In this document: in pieces, positions 46,335 through 58,550 of the stretch | Position numbering within the stretch: the first letter of the stretch is position 1 | Layout: each line of letters starts with the position of its first letter | Source: Nyssa sinensis | Lineage: Eukaryota > Streptophyta > Magnoliopsida > Cornales > Nyssaceae | Direction of reading: 5' to 3' | DNA length: 64,000 bases | Assembly: GCA_008638375.1 (NCBI GenBank) | Contig: CM018051.1 | Span: 34,073,740-34,137,739 of the forward strand | Notes under the pieces: model-generated | What the model was told of the DNA's origin: nothing | The model's database searches: none | The model's input: only the letters and a program-made list of their open reading frames with translations | Program-made: the position numbers and the translations under genes

Positions 46335-47758
46335 CACTACAAGAAATGGCAACTTTAGCAACGCACATTATTAGCGACGCATAGGAAGAGTCGCTAAAAG
46401 TGTCTTTTAGTGACGCACACATGGGGCATTGCTAAAAAAGTAAAAATGTAAAAAAAAATATTTTTTCGCACAAAAAAATAGGCGTGAACCTATTAGCGAC
46501 GCACATGTGCGTCCTGAATAGTTAAATCTTTTAGCGACGCATGGTTGGGCATCGCAAAAAGTTTGTCGTAATGAAACGCTATCGTTTAATGTACAATTAG
46601 CGACGCGCATAATCTTATTAGCGACGCAAACTGTGCGTCGCTAATAAGTCATAATATATCCCGATCTCTCTCGCTCTCTCTCAGACGCACTCTTTCTCTC
46701 TCTGTAGTTGATGAATACTCTTTCTCTCTTTGTATCGATCTCAAATAGCCTGGAAACCACCTCCGCCGCTGCCGACTAGCACTGCCCCGCCGACCCCAAA
46801 ACCTTCCCGCTGACCCCGAAACCCTTTTGGCCACCATTCGCCATGTATAATCGAATTTTGCTTGATAAAAGGTTAGGGTTTCTAACTATCATGTTTTGGA
46901 AATTAGTAGAGGTTGTTTCTATTATGCAATTATATCTTTGCTGCTAATTGTTTTGAATCTGCAATCTTGTTTAGTTGGTTTTCCGACCATGGTATTTGGT
47001 TGATCTTTTGTTCAGTCAGTTTGATTGGTTCGTTTGGTGCGTTTCTCTTGATGCTAGCTTTTGGTGTTGGACTTCTCTTGGCCCTTCGTGGTCTATGATC
47101 AATCATGTTCTTGATGCTATCTAGTATAATTTGTTGGTATTTGGGGGGTACTGCAGCAATTTCATTTCCAAATGATGGCTTTGGTTGCCTTTTGTGTTGC
47201 TAAACATGTTTATTTTGGGAGACCTTAATTAATTTGATTTTGGATGTTAATTTTTTAGCCAGAGGTGTATCCTCTACTTTTATGTGTGTATGATTTTTAT
47301 TAGTAAATTGCTATGTAATATGTTAATGGGTTATATGTATGCATATTTGTTAAATATAATTTAGATATTTTTTTTGATAGGTATATTTTAGAAAGAGAAG
47401 AAAAAAAAAATTAGAAAAAAGTTTTAGTGAGAACAAACTTTTTAGATGTAGGTATAATTATCTCAATTATTTTTTATTTTTTATAAGAAAAAATGTATTA
47501 AAAACTTCTAGGAAAAATGCTAGAATTAAGAATGCAGACATAAAACTGAAGAAAAAATAGCAAATCAAATAATAATGCATAAATCATACTGCTCAGAAGA
47601 AGCATATAAAATCATGGATAAGAATCATATGTCCAGACATAATTTATCCACTTCATCATTGCAGATAGGCGGAAACAGGGAGCCATCCCCCAAAAAATTG
47701 ATGTTAACATCTAACAATGTAAAGACCATACCAGCCAACACAAAAACAGTTTCTAACC

Positions 47759-47762
<4 letters not shown>

Positions 47763-47808
<46 letters not shown>
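47763..47808. repeat. (GA)n microsatellite
   Basis: About 23 AG units. The frames 47575-47832 and 47704-47889 that read through it are repeat artefacts. Confidence 0.95.
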
Positions 47809-47812
<4 letters not shown>

Positions 47813-48592
47813 CAAATATTAATTATATGTGACATTGTAGCAAAAGAGATGCCAGGGTTTCGATGGCGTTGTGGCAAGCCTTCATTCACTTCCCTTACTT
47901 TCTTTACCTCCCCACCACATGAGTTAATTATATATATATATATATATCTTGTAATTTGTAAATAATTGATTTATTATTTAAGTAAATTATTCAATGTTAC
48001 ATTACATTAGTAATTTTGTTTTGATATTGGAATATAATTACCAATTTCTCTAAGAAAGTACAAGCATAAATTAGTGTTGATTCCATGAATCAATCCTTTT
48101 TATAATTAAACGATTAAAAAAGCAATTATGTAATTGCATTCATGTAAGCCTAGCCCCGTTCAAGAGTCATTTTCATCACATGTGAATCTTGTCGCGAAAT
48201 TTATTCACGATTAGGCTCGTGTGTATGAAAATCGATTCTTGAATTGTCCAGAGAGGACAGTTCGGGAATGCATAAATCTGCATTGCAATCAATAACGCAT
48301 ATGCTTGAATATTTCACTATAATAAAATTTTAGCATGATCTCCTATTATTCTCTGGGTATATATTTAGGCGTGCTACCGTCTATCTCGTATACTTGGAGA
48401 ACCGTGGAGTGATGCTGCCGAAATTTTGTCTGAGTGGAATTAAGCATTTGATTGCTGCTGATTGCAATGTAGATTGTGCATTAACGAATGGGATAGGACC
48501 ACCTTACCCTTTAGAGAGAAGTTGGAGGTGATAGGATTCATGTTTCATATTTATAACAAGTATCATATTTTATTTGTATTAGGTAGACGAAA

Positions 48593-49759
48593 ATGAATAA
48601 GAGTTGGATGGACTTGAGGGGCAGGCATTTGCAAATGTACATGAGGGAGATCAAAGACTTTATTGAGTTTGCTTGTGCATCTGCAGATGGGAGAAATATG
48701 ATAAGATGTCCATTTAGGAAGTGCAATAATAGGGATTATATGCACATAGATGAGGCCAAAGAGCACCTACTCGAACACAGGATGGACAAGAGGTATACGT
48801 GTTGAAAATTTCACGAGGAACGCCGTGACGTATGAGTGGTATTTGAGGATGAAGAAGAAGACGACGATGATGACTTTGGTGATAATGTTAGGGTTGGTTA
48901 CGAAGGCTTGCAACAAATGCTGGCAGACTTGCAGGGGCTACAACTGGGCCGAGTAGTCACAGAAGTGACACGGGATAATCGGAAGCGTTTTAGTTGTTGT
49001 TGAGGGAAGCAAGGCATGTGGTCCTGATCAAAGGATATCCTGCTACACTGGTTTAATTGTTGATGGTGTTTGATTTCACACGAGGGAACGTGAGGTCAGT
49101 CGGCGAACATAAAATAGCGGGGTCCTTGTTCAAGGAGATGGTGACGCAGGACAAACTGTAGAGTACTATAGTGTTTTACAAGACATCATACAATTACATT
49201 ATTACTACGGTCATTCTGTGTATATTTTAAATGTGATTAGTAGGATGTAAGTAATAAGAAGACTGGAATGCAGATCGATAAGCACTTCATAAGTGTTAAT
49301 ATGTCACGTACGACATTTAAAAATGATCTGTATGTTTTGGTATCTCAAGCAAAACAAGTTTTCTATTTGAATGACACAAAATTAAGAGGTGATTGGTATG
49401 TTGTCCAAAAAATAAAAACTAGAAATGTTTATGATGTCCTAGAAACTGGCGAGGGAGATGAAGAGTTGGAGAGGATTGAGGAGGCACTACAAGAAGAGTC
49501 TCAAACTACCCACGATGGTGTTGTCCGGCATGATCAGGAAGATGTTACTTCGTATCGGTTGAATAGAACTGATGTAGAACCAAATCATGTCATAACTTCT
49601 GACATCACCAATACCACACAATTAGATCCGAGGGATGCAATGTTCATTAATGATGATGATGACGAGGAAAGTGATTTTGATGATGAGACATTGTTAGAGT
49701 ATTGTACCGAGAATGAAGAAAATTCAAGTTCAGATGATGATATAGACTCAGATGAATAA
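48593..49759 (+). pseudogene. CACTA transposase (TNP2-type) remnant
   Basis: The start reads MNKSWMDLRGRHLQMYMREI, then IRCPFRKCNNRDYM, a transposase-associated (PF13963-like) zinc domain. After a shift, an Asp/Glu-rich linker and VGYEGLQQMLADLQG follow. Then, at 49268-49759, comes a TNP2 C-terminal region (ASQAKQVFYLND, W-Y-V-V) with a long acidic tail. The whole catalytic middle is missing between about 48960 and 49260. The large upstream gap (46.85-48.55 kb) would be leader and intron. Inactive. Confidence 0.75.
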
Positions 49760-49923
49760 TTATAATAGGTGTTATATATGTTAGGATCAAGTGTAATGGA
49801 TTTTCAATTTTATGATGTAATGGATTGTCAATTTTATGATGTAATGGATATTCAATTTTAGGATGTAATGGATTTTAATTTTTATGATGTAATGGAATTT
49901 ACTTTTAAACTTTCTTTTTAGAT

Positions 49924-50765
49924 ATGGTTGGACTAGGCTCACGCAGACGCACAGCCTCGGTGGACCCATCGACCCCTTCCCCTTCCTTTGCAGGGTCGAC
50001 CGATCCTGCCATTGATGGTATGTATAGTTCCACTTTGTATTAATGATTATATAAATATGGTACTAATTGTTTCTATTTTATTTTTTCTAAAGCTTCGACC
50101 ACCGCCTCTAGACGAGGGCGTGGTAGGTCGAAGAATCGGAGTTTGCAGACATAGATGGAGGCAGCAGGGGGCGCGTGACTTCGGATTGAGCTACCTGAGG
50201 GCTTGCTAAAGCTCGTTGGTGGGTGGGCACAGCAGTTCACCACAGAGGTCGGCATCATTTGCCAACTACGCGCCCCATTCCATATTAGTGACTAAAGTCA
50301 CGTCATTGAGGAGGAACGACGAGATATTCATGCGCATATCCTAGTATGTCTTTTATTATTGTGTTGAACTAAATTTTAACATATCTAATGCTGTAATGTT
50401 TTGACAATGACATGCTTTACAGGAGAAGTTTGACGTCGATCTCCACCTGCCTCACGTAGCGAAGGCACTGGACCGTTATCTGGGAGTCTATTTCAGGGAC
50501 TATCGACACCGGCTCCACATGCATTACGAGGCGAAGGTGACAGCCGGTAGAGAGCCCCGTGACAGACCCTACAAGGGGGTCATAGTGGAGGATTGGATGT
50601 TACTTTGGGATCGGTTCGCTAGTGACGCATTCTAGGTAAAAATTGTCAAAATTACTTTTGTTGTCTGAAAATCATTATCATTTATACTAAACTTCTTTGT
50701 TTTGGCCAAGTGTAGTAACTGAACAGAAAAAATAGCTAGAGCAGAAGTAAGCAAAAGGTGACCCA
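49924..50765 (+). pseudogene. TnpA/Ptta-like CACTA second gene remnant
   Basis: A short first exon from ATG 49924 ends in a GTATGT donor. Downstream stretches in the plus strand include EKFDVDLHLPHVAKALDRYL, YFRDYRHRLHMHY, IVEDWMLLWDRFAS and a final block like NKKNRAKQK...H with two stops, matching plant En/Spm second-gene proteins (PF03004-like). It is interrupted at its 3' end by another CACTA terminus at 50775. Confidence 0.55.
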
Positions 50766-50774
50766 TTGTGGTGG

Positions 50775-51305
50775 CACTACAGGAAAAGGCATTATTAGTG
50801 ACGCACCCATGCGTCGCTAATAGTGGGAAAATGCGTCCCTAAAGACGTCGGTAAAGGCTGCGTCGCTAATAGTATTAGCAACGCACAAACCCCTTTGTGT
50901 CGCTAAAGGAAACTATTAGTGACGTCGAGTGTACGTCGCTAATAATTTTGATGCTGCATCGTAAATACTATCCACGATCGCAATATGCATCAGTAATGTT
51001 ATCTATTAGCGATGCACTTTACGCGTCGATAATGGTATCTAATTAGCGACGGTTAATCTGTACATCGCAAATGGTTCTTTTTAGCGATGCCCTCCTGTGC
51101 GTCGCAAATGGTTCCTTTTAGTGACACACACCTTGTGTGTCGCAAATGGTTCCTTTTAACGATACCCTCCTATGCGTTGCAAATGGTATCTTTTAGCGAC
51201 GCTCACTTGTGCGTCGCAAATGCCAATTTTTAGTGACGAATTTAAAGCGCCGCTATAAATTGAGTACTCAGTTTTTAGCGACGAATTTTGTGCGTCGCTA
51301 AAAGT
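50775..51305 (+). mobile_element. Second CACTA terminus and subterminal array
   Basis: CACTACAGGAAAAGG at 50775 follows TGG, then about 500 bp of TTAGCGACG...CGTCGC(T/A)AA(T/A) motifs, at least ten pairs, many imperfect palindromes such as GCGACGAATTTTGTGCGTCGC. The right terminus was not located. Most likely the 5' part of a small non-autonomous element inserted in the first. Confidence 0.6.
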
Positions 51306-51704
51306 TTATTTATTTATTTTTCCCTTACAATATTTCTTTTATTTGTTATTTTATTCCTGTTTAATCCTGTATCAATTATCCTGATATACAGTAAAATCCA
51401 AACATTCTGAAATAAATATATATTGAAAAAGAAAAATAAATTCATATATATATATTATAGTAATTAATTAGTTACATTTGTAAAAGTACAATTTAAAAAT
51501 AAATACAAAAATAAAAAATTGTCTCAAAAAATGTAACTACAGATGTTGATGAAAAAAAAAAAAGATAAAAATCCCGATGTAAGACCTGAAGACCCTGGCG
51601 CAATAATCCCGATCAATCTGAAATAAACGTCAAATGATATATATTAGAACACTTATTAAATATATATGAAAGTGAATATTTTTTTTTCATGCATAAATAG
51701 TAAG

Positions 51705-52515
51705 AACGACATAAAGTAGCATAAGTTGTAAACCACTAATCCGAACTGATTGCCTTAAGTTTTTGGTAGTCAATTTTTTCACTTGTGAGGTGTATGATAG
51801 GAGATCGAGATAGTTAGGCGGATATCTGGTATTTTGGTCCGTGAAAACCCCAAAACCCGTCTTTTCGGAGCAAAAACTTGCATAAGTTTCAAATCGTTGA
51901 TCCGAATCAAGTGCCGTAAGTTCGTACAAGTCTATTTTATCATTTTTGAGGTGTGTGATGGGGTTATGGGGTCAGTAGGCTGATATCCAATGTTTTGGTC
52001 TGTCAAAACTCGAAAATGGGCCTTTTTGGACCTTAAACTTGCATAAGTTTCAAACCGGTGATCCGAACCGAGTGTCGTAAGTTCGTGCAAGTCTATTTTA
52101 TCATTTTTGAGGTGTGTGATGGGGTTTCATGGTAGTTAGGCCGATATCCGGTGTTTTGGTCCGTCAAAACCCGAAAATGGGCCTTTTCGATCTAAAACTT
52201 GCATAAGTTTCAAACCGGTGATCCGAACCGAGTGCCGTAAGTTCGTGCAAGTCTATTTTATCATTTGTGAGGTGTGTGATGGGGTTTTGTGGTATTTAGG
52301 CCGATATTCGGTGTTTTGGTCCATCAAAACCCGAAAATGGGCCTTTTTCGAGCTGAAACTTGCATAAGTTTCAAACCGATGATCCAAACTGAGTGTCGTA
52401 AGTTCGTGCAAGTCTATTTTATCATTTGTGAGGTATGTAATTGGGTTTCATGGTTGTTAGGCCGATATCTGGCATTTTGGTCAATTAAAACCCAAAAATG
52501 GGCCTTTTTCGAGGT
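51705..52515 (+). repeat. 160-bp tandem repeat array (five units)
   Basis: Unit starts at ACTTGCATAAGTTTCAAA: 51876, 52037, 52197 and 52358 (spacing 160-161 bp), plus a diverged first unit from about 51705. Each unit contains the inverted pairs ACTTGCA...TGCAAGT and GTTTTG...CAAAAC. The frame 52289-52714 is an artefact of the array. Confidence 0.85.
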
Positions 52516-52529
52516 AGCAGCAACCCATC

Positions 52530-53149
52530 ATGATAGGCTAGATCCCAACTTGATTGACTCTGTTATTGCCTCTTATTTTATATTGTGGGATATGCCTCTT
52601 TTGGACCTTCGGGTCATTATAGTTGTGCATCTTGGTGACTGGTTATGTATTTACTATTGCTCGTTTGGCTATTGGCTATCTGTTATCTTTTTCCTCATTA
52701 TCCTTGTGAACTAACCCTAACCCATTTTAAAGCTAGGAAATTACTTATTGGGCTATTAGCTCACCCCCCTCCCTTATATTTTTCAGGACAACAAGAAGTT
52801 GGGGAACCCTCAAGCGCTCCAAGGGTCTAGACGCCGCTAGTTACTGGAAGCTATTTTGGCGAGTTTTGTATTAAGTTAAATACCCATAGGTCTTAAACCC
52901 TCCCATGTCACCACGGTCCTGTTTGTTTGTGTTTTTTTTTTGAGGATTTGTATTTCTAAACACTTATGTCCTTTTTGGCATATATCTAAATGATGACCTG
53001 ACTATGCTACCAGATATTTTAATGATTATAAAATGTTTTTGTTAAAACTCTACTTAGTGTTTCAGATCCTTTTGACGGGGAACGGCCCACGGGCCGTAGA
53101 CCCGGTCACATACCCTTAATCTGCATAGGGTGGGTTTTGGGTCGTGACA
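52530..53149 (-). mobile_element. TGTCAC-family LTR fragment (copy B, minus)
   Basis: The minus-strand start is at 53149 (TGTCACGACCCAAAACCCACCC). It includes the reverse of the GGTGAGCTAAT...AATAAGTAAT block at about 52745-52775. The distal end is not identifiable. The right flank (AGAAT) begins another copy of the family. Confidence 0.65.
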
Positions 53150-54330
53150 AGAATCGTCGGAGAAGACGACGGAAAGTCGTGAGGCATTATCGGGTCTGTT
53201 GGGTCGGACTTTGGGCCGGATCGGGTCGGGGCGCAACCGGATGCAAAGGGGCCAGGCGACACTACGTCGTTTAGAGTCAAAGAAATTTAAATTTAAAACT
53301 TTAATTATGCTATTTGGCTACTGATGTAAACAATTTTGAAACTGGGTTAGGGGTTATCCAAACTGAGGATGGAACAGGAAATGAGGATATTGTATCCCGG
53401 TTCTTAGGTTAAACTAAACCGATTGGTTCAGTAGGGGTTTGAGACCGGTTTAGGGTTCTGCCCAGTGAGCCCACTAGTTCAGACCGAGACTTAGAGAAAT
53501 TTTATTTCGACCCCAGAAGTTCTAAAAAATTATACTAAGACCCAAAACAAAATATTATTTTAAATAAAATTTCAAAAATACCCCAAGTTCTAAAACAAGT
53601 CAAACAAACTTCAAATGAGATAAATAAATAGTGTATTTTGCCTATTTTGGATATTTACATGTTTTGAAGTTCATATTCTCTATGTGAAAGAGTACATGCT
53701 TAGCTTGAATACTTTAAATATTTCAAAGCTATCTGTTTTAAAGAATGCACATACTCTGTGTTCAAAGTATACGAGCAATTGGTAGTGAGTATTTTTATAA
53801 ACTCTCATATGTTAAACCACTATCAATTGAAACCCGTGACAAATGCTGGAATTACTCACAAGCTTAGTTTAGCTTACCCGAATTTTTATCCGTCCCCCTT
53901 TTAGGTGACCGACGGTAGTCTTGATTTTGGTGATAATGATAATGATAAAAACCGTTTGGGAGGAATGTTTAAGTAGTTCTTTGTAAAAACCTATGAACCT
54001 TTAATGGTGAATTTTGTATTAGAAGATAGTACACGGTTATGTATTAAGCCCCACGGGGCAACTAAATATGTATTGTATATAAAACTTTAGAAATTTTATT
54101 ATGCTCTGAATGTACGAATAGGTGTACCACTTTGAAGAGCGGCAGTACCGGGCAGATGTGCGAGAGATTTAAATAAGAAAAGAAAAGAAAAAGTTTTTAC
54201 GCTTCCGCAAAACACAGGCCACAACGCCGTCTGATACTGTTGCTTATGTGAGCCTTGCCCTAAGGTCCTCAGGCCGAAAGGTGGTGGTTGCGATACGAGA
54301 TTTGCACAGGGTGGGTTTCGGGTCGTGACA
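53150..54330 (-). mobile_element. TGTCAC-family LTR fragment (copy C, minus)
   Basis: Minus-strand start at 54330 (TGTCACGACCCGAAACCCACCC). Read on the minus strand, 54330-53640 closely follows LTR 2 from 3332 to about 3960, including GCAAGGCTCACATAAGCAACA and GGAAGCGTAAAAACTTTTTC. The part at 53400-53640 matches LTR 1 around 2040-2260. It abuts copia sequence directly at 54331. Confidence 0.7.
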
Positions 54331-55190
54331 TGAAGGATCTTGGCTTTCTTAATTATTTTCTCGGTCTTGAGATCATTTCTGATTCAAATGGTTATTATCT
54401 CTTTCAAGCAAAGTATGCCACTGCTATTCTTGCTTACACAGGGCTCACTGATAGTAAGACAACTCGTACACCACTTGAGCTTAATATTCGACTCAATCCA
54501 TTAGATAGTACTTCGCGGCCCAATAAAACTTTGTATCGCCAATTGGTTGAGAGTCTTATCTACCTTTCGATTACTCGACCTAACATTACTCATGCTGTTC
54601 ATTTTATGAGTCAGTTCCTGTTTGCTCCTCGCTCTACTCATTATAGTACAGTTTTTCGCATTCTTCACTACGTCAAGGACACTCTCTTCTATGGTCTTCA
54701 TTTTTTCGCTCATTCCTTTCTTGATTTGAGTGCCTATTTTGATGCTGATTGGGCAGGTGATCCTACTGATCGTCATTCCATACAAGTTTTTGCTTCTTCC
54801 TTGGTGATTTTCTAATTTCTTAGCGAAGTAAGAAATAGATTGTGACTACATGCTCTAGCACTGAAGTAGAATATCGTGCCCTTGCCGATGCCACTCAAGA
54901 GCTCATCTGGCTTCGTTGGCTTCTTGAAGACATGGGTTTGACCCACGCCTCTGCTACCCCTCTTCATTGTGACAATCAAAGTGCTATCCAAATTATTCAC
55001 AATGACATCTTTCATGAACGTACCAAACACATTGAGATCGAGTATCATTTCGTTCGCCAACACCTTCGTCATGGTATTGTTCATCTCCTTCCGGTTTCCC
55101 AGCAGACCAGGTTGCCGATCTCTTCACTAAAGCTCACCCTTCTAGACGTCTTCACAATTTAGTTTCCAAACTCAAGCTGGTTTCGGTTTT
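54331..55190 (+). pseudogene. Copia pol fragment, RT end and RNase H
   Basis: Plus-strand codons resume with KDLGFLNYFLGLEI (RT end), then the YLSITRPNITHAVHFMSQF and DADWAGD blocks. After a small disruption near 54815 comes the RNase H end (CSSTEVEYRALADATQELIW, LHCDNQSAIQI, KHIEIEYHFVR). About 100 residues of RT (including the YVDD region) between 45095 and 54331 are missing. Broken by shifts. Confidence 0.85.
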
Positions 55191-55213
55191 CCCATCTTAA
55201 GTTTGAGGGGGGT

Positions 55214-55450
55214 TGTTAACTATATGTATTATATGTGTATTACGGTCTATAAGTAGGGTTAGGAATTTCCTTTTTTCTTGTTTCCTTTTTTTCCTATTTC
55301 CTTTTTCATTGCCTTCCCTGTATACAGTTTCTTACCTTGTATGTCCTTTCTGCTCTTGTACATAAAGGGGTCTCTCCTTGTAATATTGGTACACAAGATA
55401 TATATATATACACATATATATTTCATTCGTTTCTCTCATCTCTGTCAACA
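55214..55450 (+). repeat. 3' LTR of the copia element (237 bp)
   Basis: Starts TGTTAACTATATG after the polypurine tract GAGGGGGG (55205-55212) and ends CTGTCAACA at 55450. Contains a TCTATAAGTAGG TATA-like box. No 5' LTR partner is present in the window. Confidence 0.75.
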
Positions 55451-55605
55451 ATTATAATTATGGCGCGAATCATATATGAGATTTTTGTAGCAAAAGGCGC
55501 ATCATGTTTTGCTAATGCAGAAATGTTTTGAATTTTTGGATTGTTTCAACATTTGATTTAAGAGAATTATCATATGCAGTCTCTACAAAATCAGGGCATC
55601 CAAAC

Positions 55606-56215
55606 TGATGCTGCATTTTTTGACTCGCAATAAGTATGGGCTCCGTGACCTGTAGAACACTCAGAAAGACGATCAGAGGACCACCGGATTGGCTCCGGCA
55701 GTAGCTGCTCCGATGCTTAAGTAAGTAAAAGGAATTGAAAGACTGTATTGAAAGCCAAAAGAATGAGCTTGAAAATAAAGCGTACCTTTAGGGTTTAATT
55801 TATAGACCGTGGCCTTCCCAAGTTGATTAGGATTCGGAGCCATGAATGTAGGGATTTGATCATCGGAGATTGCAGTTACCTTATGGAATATTGCATAGAG
55901 ATAACCCTAGATGGTAGTTCCCTTGTTGAAGACTATTTCCTTGTTGAGGATTACTTCCTTATTCCCTGCTCGGCATCCGCTAAGGCGGTGACGAGGTCTG
56001 GAGTATTGGTCTGGATCTTGTAATCAACTCTGAGACCCTTATCCGGATATATGTGCTCTAAAGGCATATGTTTGGTCACTTCCGACCTTTTGTGCTGATC
56101 TGGATGCTCGAGCTCTTAGTCATTGGCTGAGCGAGAGTTGAGCTAGCCGATCATGAGTTGGATTTATGATCATACGTGTCGAGTGCTGATTGGCCTGCTC
56201 TTTTATGGTATATCA
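55606..56215 (-). repeat. 3' LTR of element 2 (610 bp)
   Basis: Minus-strand LTR from TGATATACC (56215) to ...GCAGCATCA (55606), with the same ends as element 1. The block ACTTAAGCATCGGAGCAGCTAC and the TATA region (TCTATAAATTAAACCC, about 55795-55810) are conserved. A purine tract lies next to it at 56216-56228. Confidence 0.8.
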
Positions 56216-56455
56216 GTTACTCCCCCACAAGTCCTAGTTTGATGCTAACAAGCAACTAGGGCTAAGCCTTTTTCGGAGAGTCATGTGTCCTGCCCGTTCG
56301 CCTTCCAAGGCAACTGTTGTGGCGTCATTTATTGTGCAGCCGGAGATTAGGTCTTTTCAAGGTCATCATTGTACTGGGCCGATAGTTGGGTTTCTCGAAA
56401 TCATCATTATTCCCAACCGTCATGGCGTTTGGTGGGCCCCTTCTAATACTGTGCT

Positions 56456-56463
56456 TATAAATA
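56456..56463 (+). promoter_or_regulatory. TATA box of element 2 antisense gene
   Basis: TATAAATA, about 170 bp upstream of the ATG at 56633, equivalent in position to the TATA box at 14233-14242 in element 1. Confidence 0.55.
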
Positions 56464-56632
56464 CGGGGTGAGATTTTGAAATGACCTTTTCCCCGTCATT
56501 TTCACTGTGCTAGAAGATCTCGTCCGCCATTGTTGGTTTGTGCGACCTTGAAGAACATCGATTTCCTGAGTTAGAACAGGTTCGACCGATCTTTTCTCTT
56601 CTCTTGCTTCTTTCTTCTTAAGTCCGGGAATA

Positions 56633-58550
56633 ATGTCTGCTCCTTTTGAATCCCCAAATGTAAGTGAGGGAGTAGGAAATCCTTCCGAGATGGCTGTGCC
56701 GTCTCCTATGGAAAACGTAGGTAGCCTTGCCCCCGTAAATATTGGGGAGGGGCCTGTTGAACCTCCCCCTAGTCCTGAGGTGAGGATAGTTGATGCCTTT
56801 GAAGAGCCTCGGGACAGGGCTGGGGAGACCTCTGGTAGGTCTTCCCATAAAGAAGAGGGTGAGAGTGCTGTTACTCAGAGCCTTCTGGACGAGTGGAGGG
56901 TAAAATACAATTTTCTCCCAAATGTGACCTGCAGAGTGCCAGGCCCCATGGATCGTCCCCAAAATGTTGAAGCCGGGGAGATTTGTGTTTATCTTGCCTG
57001 GTTCGAGATGGGCTTGAGACTCTCATTGCCGGATTTAGTCAGGCAATTCTTTTGTTGGTACAAGCTCTGCCTTGCCGACCTGAATCTCAATAGTTGGCGG
57101 CAACTTCTGGGGTTTGTAGTGTTGGGACACCAACACGAGGTAGATGTGTCCATGGACCTGATCCGTAGTAATATGGATCTGAAGTTCAAGAAAGCAAAAG
57201 GCCTTTTCTACATGTCCTTTGAGAAGGGGTTCCGGCCCTTGTCCTCCATTCCCACTTTTAATAAAACGTGGAAGAAGTGGTACTTCTTTGTTGGAGGAGG
57301 ATGGGAGCATGAAGACTTCCAAGATGGTAAGGCCTCGCTATTCCCTCATGCCACGGGTCATAAAGGTAAGGCTTATTCCCTTAGGTTTGTTTTAGCTTTG
57401 TTATGCCTTCCGAACTGATAATCTGATATGTCATTTCTTACTTATGTGCAGTCAAGAGTGCTTGGAGGAGGTCCGAGTTTACCGACGTACTACGAGATCA
57501 GTATCGTGTGCTGCTTTCGACTTCCAACCGGGCTCATACTGTTATTATTACCCCAGAGAATTTGATGGCTGCTCATTCTACAGAGCTCAAGAAGAGGCTG
57601 ACGTCGAAATGGGCAACGACGGAAGCTCAAGTGGTGGGGGAGGCTTCCTCCCGAGCTGAGCCTGATCCCCCTCTTGAAGTAAAAAGGAGGAGATTGATTT
57701 CTGGATCTCCCTAGCCAGCCCCTGCCGAGGCTGAGAAGGAGGCCGAACCTGCCGTTCCTGTTTCGGCAGTTCCTCCTGCCCCTTCCGTTCCGAGCAGAAG
57801 GGCTCGAAAAGGGAAGGCACCTGCTGCACCGTCCGAGTCGTTTGATGAGCTGGACTATCCAATTTTCAAGAAGACTTTTTGACCAAATATGGGCTCAGGG
57901 CCCTCATCGGTATAGGGGGGACAACCCCTCAAAGCTGATGAATGAGATAATGAATCTCCAGATGAGGGTAACTTCTGAAGCTTTTTTTTTCTTTTCTGTT
58001 TGTTTGTTTGTTCAATCTAACTTTTTTGTCTTGCCTCATGCAGAGCATGCACAGTTTAGCTGCTCTGATGGTGACTCCCATAAGCCTCGAGGAGGCTGAG
58101 AAACTGAAGGCTAAAATGGACGAAATGAGGCTGGAGCTTGGGACAGCCCAATCCAAGGTTCAGACTGCTGAGGAGGGTCTGAAGGAAGCTAGCACCAACC
58201 TTGCCGTGGTAGATTCTGAGAGGGACATATATGCTCGGCAAGTTGCGGGGCTTCAGGCGTAGTTGGTTGAGCTCCGAAATTCCTTTGATCAGAAGGTTCA
58301 AGAGGCAGTTGATCATGCCAAGATTGAGATTGAGACGGAATTGAAAGAAGAAGTTGAATAGATGGGTGATGACCTAATCCGGTTTGGTTTTGAAAGCTTC
58401 CGAACTAGATTTCTGGCTAAGTTCCTAGATTTTGACGTGTCGTCAATCGTTCCTCCTGAACCTGCCTCGTCTGGTGTTGACACGTACAAGACGGCTGAGG
58501 CTACTGCCCTTAATTTGGAGGAGGACCCAGGCCCTTCTGACAAGGCTTGA
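56633..58550 (+). pseudogene. Antisense accessory gene of element 2, decayed
   Basis: Exon 1, 56633-57365 (donor GTAAGG), encodes the same domain as element 1 (FEMGLRLSLPDLVRQFFCWY, NSWRQLLGFVVLG, MSFEKGFRPL). Exon 2 starts at 57452 after TTATGTGCAG in the same phase and has stops at 57712-57714 and near 57880. Exon 3 starts at 58044 after CATGCAG (MHSLAALM) and has stops at 58260-58262 and near 58360 before the natural end at 58550. Both intron positions are shared with element 1. This supports a real spliced gene in the ancestor, now inactive here. Confidence 0.8.

Larger units (their letters stand above)
46335..50774 (+). mobile_element. CACTA (En/Spm-like) transposon, defective
   Basis: It starts with the canonical CACTACAAGAAAT terminus at 46335, preceded by ACA. 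The subterminal region (46355-46645) is packed with TTAGCGACGCAC and GCGTCGCTAA motifs in both orientations, the usual transposase-binding repeats. Inside are TNP2- and TnpA-like remnants. No matching CTTGTAGTG right end was found before the second CACTA terminus at 50775. Confidence 0.7.

Noticed and set aside
47575..47889. Frames across the (GA)n microsatellite
   Set aside because: Openness is produced by the dinucleotide repeat.
52289..52714. 141-codon frame
   Set aside because: It runs through the 160-bp tandem array and repeats the same peptide motif.
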